A stretch of 64,000 bases of DNA, taken from NCBI RefSeq assembly GCF_007995065.1, contig NZ_VOQR01000001.1:2359001-2423000 (forward strand), in the 5' to 3' direction. The notes below the pieces were generated by a model. The model did not search any database and was not told the origin of the DNA. It saw nothing but the letters and a program-made list of their open reading frames with translations. The stretch comes from Sphingomonas ginsenosidivorax. GTDB taxonomy: Bacteria; Pseudomonadota; Alphaproteobacteria; Sphingomonadales; Sphingomonadaceae. This document shows, in pieces, positions 59,789 to 64,000 of the stretch. The stretch's first letter is position 1; each line of letters opens with the position of its first letter. A program made the position numbers and the translations under genes.

Positions 59789-61495
59789 ATGGCGGCCAGA
59801 TCCGCAGTCCGCGAGAGCGCGCCGCAACGCACCGTCGCTCGGACAAGTGCGATGCGGATCGCCGCGCTGGCGCTGGCCGTCGTCGGCATAGGGTCCACAG
59901 CATCGGCGAGCGAACCGCCGCGCTTCAGTGAGTTCCGCTATGACGGCCATGCGCAGGAACGGGTGAAGACCGGCCCCGGCCAGTACCGCAACCCTATCCT
60001 GTCGGGCTATTATCCCGACCCGTCGGTGACGCGCGTCGGCGACGACTATTACCTCGTCCTGTCGTCGTTCGCGCATTTCCCCGGGCTGCCGGTCTTCCGG
60101 TCGAAGGACCTGGTGAACTGGACGCAGATCGGCAACGCGATCGATCGGCCGGAACAGCTCGACTTCACCGGCATGCGCACGTCGCAAGCGGTGTTCGCGC
60201 CCGACATCTCGTTCCACGACGGCGTCTTCTACATCGTCAACACCTGCGTCGAATGCCGCGGCAATTTCGTGATCACCGCGAAGGACCCGGCGGGGCCCTG
60301 GTCGAACCCGATCTGGCTGCCGTTCGAGGGGATCGACCCGTCGATCTACTGGGAGGGCGACAAGGCCTATATCGTCAACAACCGCGCCCCCGCCGAACCA
60401 CCGCGCTACGACGGCCACCGCGCGATCTGGATCCAGGAATATGACTGGCGCGCAGGCAAGATGGTCGGCGAGAGCACGCAGTTGATCAACGGCGGCGTCG
60501 ACCTGTCAAAGAAGCCGGTCTGGATCGAAGGCCCGCACATTGTCCGCAAGGACGGCTATTACTACCTCACCGCGGCCGAAGGCGGGACCAGCGTCAACCA
60601 TTCGCAGGTCGTGCTGCGATCGAGGGACCTGCGCGGGCCCTATGTCCCCTATGCCGGCAACCCGATCATGACGCAGCGCGACCTCGACCCCGCGCGGCCG
60701 AACCCGATCACCTCGTCGGGCCATGCCAAGCTGGTGCAGACGCAGACCGGCGACTGGTACGCGACCTTCCTCGCGGTGCGGCCCTATGAGGGCGACTCTT
60801 ACAATATCGGCCGCGAGACCTTCCTGCTGCCGGTGACATGGAAGGACGGCTGGCCGATCATCCTGCCCAATGGCCAGGCGATCCCGTTCGTCGCCGCCAA
60901 GCCGCGGCTGCCCGTGGGCACGCCCGGTCCGATCCCGACCAGCGGCGAGTTCGGCTATGTCGACGGCTTCGACGGCGCCAAGCTCGGCCTGCAATGGGTC
61001 GGCATCCGCACCCCCAAGGCGCCCTTCTACCGGCTCGATCGCGGCGACCTCGTGATGGGGCGCGGCACGCGGCTTGGCGACCTGTCGGGCGCGCCGGCCT
61101 TTGTAGGTCGCCGCCAGCAGCATGCGGTCGCGACGATGTCGACCACCGTCCGCTTCACGCCCGACCGCGACGGCGACCGCGCCGGCCTCGCCGCGGTGCA
61201 GAGCGATGCGAACTATGCGTTCTTCGGCATTACCCGGATCGGCGGCACGCCCGTCGTCGCGCTCTACCTGTCCGACAAGGGCCAGGAGCGGCTGGTCGCC
61301 TCCGCGCCGATGCCCGCCGGCCCGGTCACGCTGACGATCCGCGTCGTCGGTGCCTCGATGGCGTTCGACTATGCCGGCGCGACCGGCACGCGCACGCTCG
61401 CCAAGGATGTCGACGCGCGCGTCCTCAGCACGAAGACTGCGGGCGGGTTCGTCGGCACGCTGGTCGGCCCCTATGCATGGACCGAGACGCCATGA
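59789..61495 (+). CDS. GH43 enzyme, exported (arabinofuranosidase/xylosidase type)
   Basis: A 568-residue GH43 enzyme with an N-terminal signal region (hydrophobic stretch about residues 22-42 after a polar start, ending near ASASE). Base Asp in GYYPDPSVTRVGDDYYLV, acid Glu in IEGPHIVRKDGYYYL and the pKa-tuning Asp in IDPSIYWEGD are present. From about residue 390 a beta-sandwich domain follows (FGYVDGFDGAKLGLQWVG). Such C-terminal modules occur in xylosidases and arabinofuranosidases, and the bond specificity cannot be decided. Start: AAAGG sits six bases before the ATG at 59789; ATG 59783 is just upstream. It heads a plus-strand run with xylX- and xylB-like genes. Confidence 0.92.
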   Translation: MAARSAVRESAPQRTVARTSAMRIAALALAVVGIGSTASASEPPRFSEFRYDGHAQERVKTGPGQYRNPILSGYYPDPSVTRVGDDYYLVLSSFAHFPGLPVFRSKDLVNWTQIGNAIDRPEQLDFTGMRTSQAVFAPDISFHDGVFYIVNTCVECRGNFVITAKDPAGPWSNPIWLPFEGIDPSIYWEGDKAYIVNNRAPAEPPRYDGHRAIWIQEYDWRAGKMVGESTQLINGGVDLSKKPVWIEGPHIVRKDGYYYLTAAEGGTSVNHSQVVLRSRDLRGPYVPYAGNPIMTQRDLDPARPNPITSSGHAKLVQTQTGDWYATFLAVRPYEGDSYNIGRETFLLPVTWKDGWPIILPNGQAIPFVAAKPRLPVGTPGPIPTSGEFGYVDGFDGAKLGLQWVGIRTPKAPFYRLDRGDLVMGRGTRLGDLSGAPAFVGRRQQHAVATMSTTVRFTPDRDGDRAGLAAVQSDANYAFFGITRIGGTPVVALYLSDKGQERLVASAPMPAGPVTLTIRVVGASMAFDYAGATGTRTLAKDVDARVLSTKTAGGFVGTLVGPYAWTETP

Positions 61496-61530
61496 CTCGC
61501 GGCCATCTATCTTCCCCCGCCGCCGACCAG

Positions 61531-61546
61531 TCGTTAGCGGTACCGT
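61531..61546. promoter_or_regulatory. Palindrome-like site TCGTTAGCGGTACCGT
   Basis: A degenerate copy of the regulon motif (core TAGCGGTA) 32 bases upstream of the FAH-family gene at 61578. It is imperfect, but fits the TA-N-CG-N-TA pattern shared by the neighbouring promoters. Confidence 0.35.
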
Positions 61547-61577
61547 CCACGCTCTTTCGGAACATGGAGTACGCCTT

Positions 61578-62720
61578 GTGTCCCTGACCTTCGACCCCGC
61601 CGACGCACTCGGCAGCGAGTGGCGCGCCGGCCGTTGGCTCGGCCGCATCGATCGCGGTGACGGCCCCTCGCCCGTGCTCGTGGTCGACGGCATCGTCCAC
61701 GACATGGTCCGCGTCGCCCCCACCGTCGCCGAGCTCGTCGCGCAAGGCGCGTTCGATCCCGCGCAGGGCGAAGCGATCGGCGCGCTCGATGCGATCGGCC
61801 TGTCGGTCGACGGCGACGTCCGGCTGCTCAGCCCGATCGACCTGCAATGCGTCAAGGCATCGGGCGTCACCTTCGCGGTGTCGGCGATGGAGCGCGTGAT
61901 CGAGGAACAGGCGCGCGGCGACGCCAGCGCCGCCGCCGACGTCCGCGCCCGGCTGGAAGGCCGCATCGGCGGCAGCATGCGCGCCGTCGTCCCCGGATCG
62001 CCCGAGGCCGCCGCGCTGAAACAGGCGCTGATCGACGAGGGGCTCTGGTCGCAATATCTCGAGGTCGCGATCGGACCCGACGCGGAGATCTTCACCAAGT
62101 CGCCCGTACTCTCGACCGTCGGTTGGGGCGCCGAGGTCGGCATCCGGTCGGACTCGAGCTGGAACAACCCCGAGCCCGAGGTCGTGCTGCTGGTTGATCC
62201 TGCAGGCCGCGCGGTCGGTGCGACTCTCGGCAACGACGTCAATCTGCGCGATTTCGAGGGGCGCTCGGCGCTGCTGCTCGGCAAGGCGAAGGACAACAAT
62301 GCGTCCTGTTCGCTCGGCGCGTTCGTCCGGCTGTTCGACGACGACTTCACGATGGACGACGTCCGCGGGGCGGAGATCTCGCTGCGGATCGAGGGCACCG
62401 ACGGCTACACGCTCGACGGCGCCAGCTCGATGAACCAGATCAGCCGCGATCCCGAGGAACTGGTCCGCCAGTCGCTCAGCGAGCATCACTATCCCGACGG
62501 CTTCGTCCTGTTCCTCGGCACGCTGTTCGCCCCGACGCAGGACCGCGACGTCCCCGGCCAGGGCTTCACGCACAAGGTCGGCGACACGGTCGCGATCGCC
62601 ACGCCCCGGCTCGGACGCCTCGTCAACGCCGTGACCACGTCGAAGGCCGCAGCCCCCTGGACGTTCGGCCTGAGCGCGCTGATCCGCAACCTCGCCGCGC
62701 GCGGCCTGTTGTCCGCATGA
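61578..62720 (+). CDS. xylX: FAH-family 2-keto-3-deoxy-pentonate dehydratase (XylX-like)
   Basis: A 380-residue fumarylacetoacetate-hydrolase-family protein. By family and position it should convert 2-keto-3-deoxy-D-xylonate (or the L-arabinose analogue) to alpha-ketoglutarate semialdehyde, the fourth step of the oxidative pentose pathway known from Caulobacter (xylX, CC_0823). Landmarks: SAMERVIEEQARGD, then VLSTVGWGAEVGIRSDSSWNNPEPEVVLLV with the metal-binding Glu/Asp set, and LRDFEGRSALLLGKAKDN. GTG start at 61578 after GGAG. It overlaps xylB-like gene start signals by 4 bases (ATGA at 62717). The product specificity (D-xylose or L-arabinose acid) is inferred. Confidence 0.8.
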   Translation: MSLTFDPADALGSEWRAGRWLGRIDRGDGPSPVLVVDGIVHDMVRVAPTVAELVAQGAFDPAQGEAIGALDAIGLSVDGDVRLLSPIDLQCVKASGVTFAVSAMERVIEEQARGDASAAADVRARLEGRIGGSMRAVVPGSPEAAALKQALIDEGLWSQYLEVAIGPDAEIFTKSPVLSTVGWGAEVGIRSDSSWNNPEPEVVLLVDPAGRAVGATLGNDVNLRDFEGRSALLLGKAKDNNASCSLGAFVRLFDDDFTMDDVRGAEISLRIEGTDGYTLDGASSMNQISRDPEELVRQSLSEHHYPDGFVLFLGTLFAPTQDRDVPGQGFTHKVGDTVAIATPRLGRLVNAVTTSKAAAPWTFGLSALIRNLAARGLLSA

Positions 62721-62740
62721 CCTTGATACCGGAGACCCAA

Positions 62741-63505
62741 GTGACCGACACCCGCGCGCGCTACCCGTCCCTGCGCGACAAGCGCGTGATCGTCAGCGGC
62801 GGCGGGTCGGGAATCGGCGCGGGCCTGGTCGAGGCGTTCGCGCGCCAGGGCGCCAGGGTCGCGTTCGTCGACGTCGCCGCAGACGCGAGCCATGCGCTGA
62901 TCGAAACGCTCGTTGGCGTCGCACACACGCCCGTTTTCCGCCCGCTCGACCTGACCGATCTCGACGCGCTGTCCCGGGTGTTCGCCGAGCTGCAAGCCGA
63001 ACTCGGCGGCTGCGACGTGCTGATCAACAACGCCGCCAACGACGACCGCCACACCGTCGACGAGGTCACGCCTACCTATTGGGACGAGCGGATGAACGTC
63101 AATCTGCGCCACCAGTTCTTCGCGGCACAGGCGGTGATCCCCGCAATGAAGGCGGCGGGCGGCGGATCGATCCTCAATTTCGGGTCGATCAGCTGGCATC
63201 TCGGCCTCCCCGAACTGATCCTGTACCAAACCGCCAAGGCCGCGATCGAAGGCCTGACGCGCAGCCTCGCGCGCGATCTCGGACGCGACAATATCCGCGT
63301 CAACGCGATCATCCCCGGCAACGTGAAGACGCCGCGCCAGGAGAAATGGTACACCCCCGAGGGCGAGGCCGAGATCGTTGCCGCGCAATGCCTGGACGGC
63401 CGTATCCTCCCCGCCGACATCGCCGCGCTCGCGCTGTTCCTGGCGTCGGACGACGCGCGGATGTGCACCGCGCACAATTACTGGATGGATGCCGGCTGGC
63501 GTTGA
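62741..63505 (+). CDS. xylB: NAD-dependent D-xylose dehydrogenase (SDR), XylB-like
   Basis: A 254-residue classical SDR close in sequence to Caulobacter XylB (CC_0821), which oxidises D-xylose to xylonolactone. Marks: RVIVSGGGSGIGAGLVEAF (NAD site), NNAANDDRH, catalytic Ser in FGSISWHLG, YQTAK (YxxxK) and the long conserved stretch PGNVKTPRQEKWYTPEGEAEIVAAQC. This last block and the final YWMDAGWR match the Caulobacter enzyme almost word for word as I remember it. Start GTG 62741 has GGAG six bases before it; an ATG at 62717 overlapping the xylX stop would add eight residues. With xylX it forms the core of a Dahms/Weimberg-type pathway. Confidence 0.88.
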   Translation: MTDTRARYPSLRDKRVIVSGGGSGIGAGLVEAFARQGARVAFVDVAADASHALIETLVGVAHTPVFRPLDLTDLDALSRVFAELQAELGGCDVLINNAANDDRHTVDEVTPTYWDERMNVNLRHQFFAAQAVIPAMKAAGGGSILNFGSISWHLGLPELILYQTAKAAIEGLTRSLARDLGRDNIRVNAIIPGNVKTPRQEKWYTPEGEAEIVAAQCLDGRILPADIAALALFLASDDARMCTAHNYWMDAGWR

Positions 63506-63550
63506 ATCGGTAACGCGCGGGCCGCTTGCTAGATGATCGCAGGCTTTCTA

Positions 63551-63564
63551 TGGTAGCGCTATCC
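63551..63564. promoter_or_regulatory. LacI-type operator TGGTAGCGCTATCC
   Basis: A 14-base palindrome-like site (core TAGCGCTA) 56 bases upstream of the GH43 gene at 63620. Same core as the site at 59721, which supports joint control of the two GH43 genes. Confidence 0.55.
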
Positions 63565-63619
63565 GGCGCATTGCTGCGTCACAGCCTCGTCAGAAGGCGA
63601 CATTAGGAAGGACCCGCAG

Positions 63620-64000
63620 ATGCGCTTTACCCTTGCCCTCACGCTGGCCGGCGCGGCGATCACCGCCTCGGGCACGATCGCGATCGCGCAGCATTCGGCA
63701 CCCGCGTCGAAGGAACCGCGCAGCCCCGAAGGCAAGCGCTATCTGTCGCAACCTTTGGTCACCAGCATCTACACGGCCGACCCCTCCGCGCACGTCTTCA
63801 ACGGCAAGATCTACGTCTACCCGAGCCACGACATCGACGTGAAGATCGCCGACGACGATCTCGGCAACCAATATGCGATGCGCGACTACCGCGTGCTGAG
63901 CATGGACCGCATCGGCGGGCCGGTGACGGTCAACCCCGTCGCGCTCGACGTGAAGGACGTGCCCTGGGCGTCGCAGCAGATGTGGGCCCCCGACGCGGCC
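63620..64000 (+). CDS. GH43-like exported enzyme, cut by window end
   Basis: The visible 127 codons start MRFTLALTLAGAAITASGTI, a signal peptide, with AGGA before the ATG. The mature part has VTSIYTADPSAHVFNGKIYVYPSHDID, which carries the first GH43 base-like Asp in a DPSAHVFNGKIYVY context, and PWASQQMWAPDAA, the usual WAPD loop of GH43 arabinofuranosidases/xylosidases. The remainder of the gene, some 400 residues by family length, lies beyond the window. It follows the palindromic site at 63551. Specificity not readable. Confidence 0.85.
   Translation, partial: MRFTLALTLAGAAITASGTIAIAQHSAPASKEPRSPEGKRYLSQPLVTSIYTADPSAHVFNGKIYVYPSHDIDVKIADDDLGNQYAMRDYRVLSMDRIGGPVTVNPVALDVKDVPWASQQMWAPDAA

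Overview
The window looks like chromosomal DNA of a sphingomonad (Sphingomonas or a close relative in the Alphaproteobacteria). This rests on the high GC content, the dense antisense open frames typical of such DNA, a TonB-dependent receptor of the Xanthomonas/Caulobacter type sitting beside flavin-dependent halogenase-like genes, and a Caulobacter-type oxidative xylose gene pair. The genus is inferred from gene content. I saw no rRNA or tRNA gene, CRISPR array or intact transposase.

Region 1 (1-20 kb) is a mosaic accessory region. It opens with the N-terminal part of a phosphoketolase on the minus strand, followed by small genes (a lipoprotein, a DUF1622 membrane protein, a DUF6582-like protein) and a broken SRAP-like gene. 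The centrepiece is a translationally coupled two-gene minus-strand operon at 3562-9992. One product is a 1654-residue NERD nuclease/pseudokinase/Ser-Thr kinase/SF1 helicase fusion; the other is a 489-residue winged-helix protein. This looks like an anti-phage defence system, related in layout to Mokosh but not a plain match. After a sensor kinase, a secreted protein, and an AraC regulator with an aldo/keto reductase, a graveyard of gene remnants leads to a second coupled pair: a GIY-YIG-like nuclease and a DGQHR (DndB-like) protein at 16677-18511. An integrase pseudogene follows directly, so this stretch is probably a decayed integrative island.

Region 2 (19.8-35.6 kb) is mostly ordinary metabolism and regulation: a PQQ-type sugar dehydrogenase with a possible barrel protein, an FAD/NAD-binding protein with an AEC transporter, a LysR-controlled NmrA/AtaL-like/SRPBCC operon, a TetR/SDR divergent pair sharing a striking nested palindrome, an orphan hybrid sensor kinase, and a secreted S9 peptidase. 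Two more pseudogenes (serine hydrolase, methyltransferase) lie here.

Region 3 (35.9-53.3 kb) is a maltodextrin/starch utilisation locus. On the minus strand lie an alpha-amylase-family enzyme and an MFS sugar transporter; then come a DUF6445 gene and a LacI repressor. A plus-strand run follows: TonB receptor, halogenase-like protein, GH13, GH13, second halogenase-like protein and GH31. Nearly all neighbours in this run overlap by 4 bases. The receptor would import oligosaccharide, the hydrolases would cut it to glucose and the MFS carrier would take the products into the cytoplasm.

Region 4 (53.5-64 kb) is an arabinoxylan/xylose locus: a GH43 xylosidase-like enzyme with an MFS carrier, a LacI regulator, a GH51 arabinofuranosidase, a GH43 enzyme, xylX- and xylB-like genes of the oxidative xylose pathway, and a further GH43 gene cut by the window end. 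Five palindromic sites with the core TA-N-CG-N-TA lie in front of or at the start of its transcription units and suggest one LacI-type regulon.
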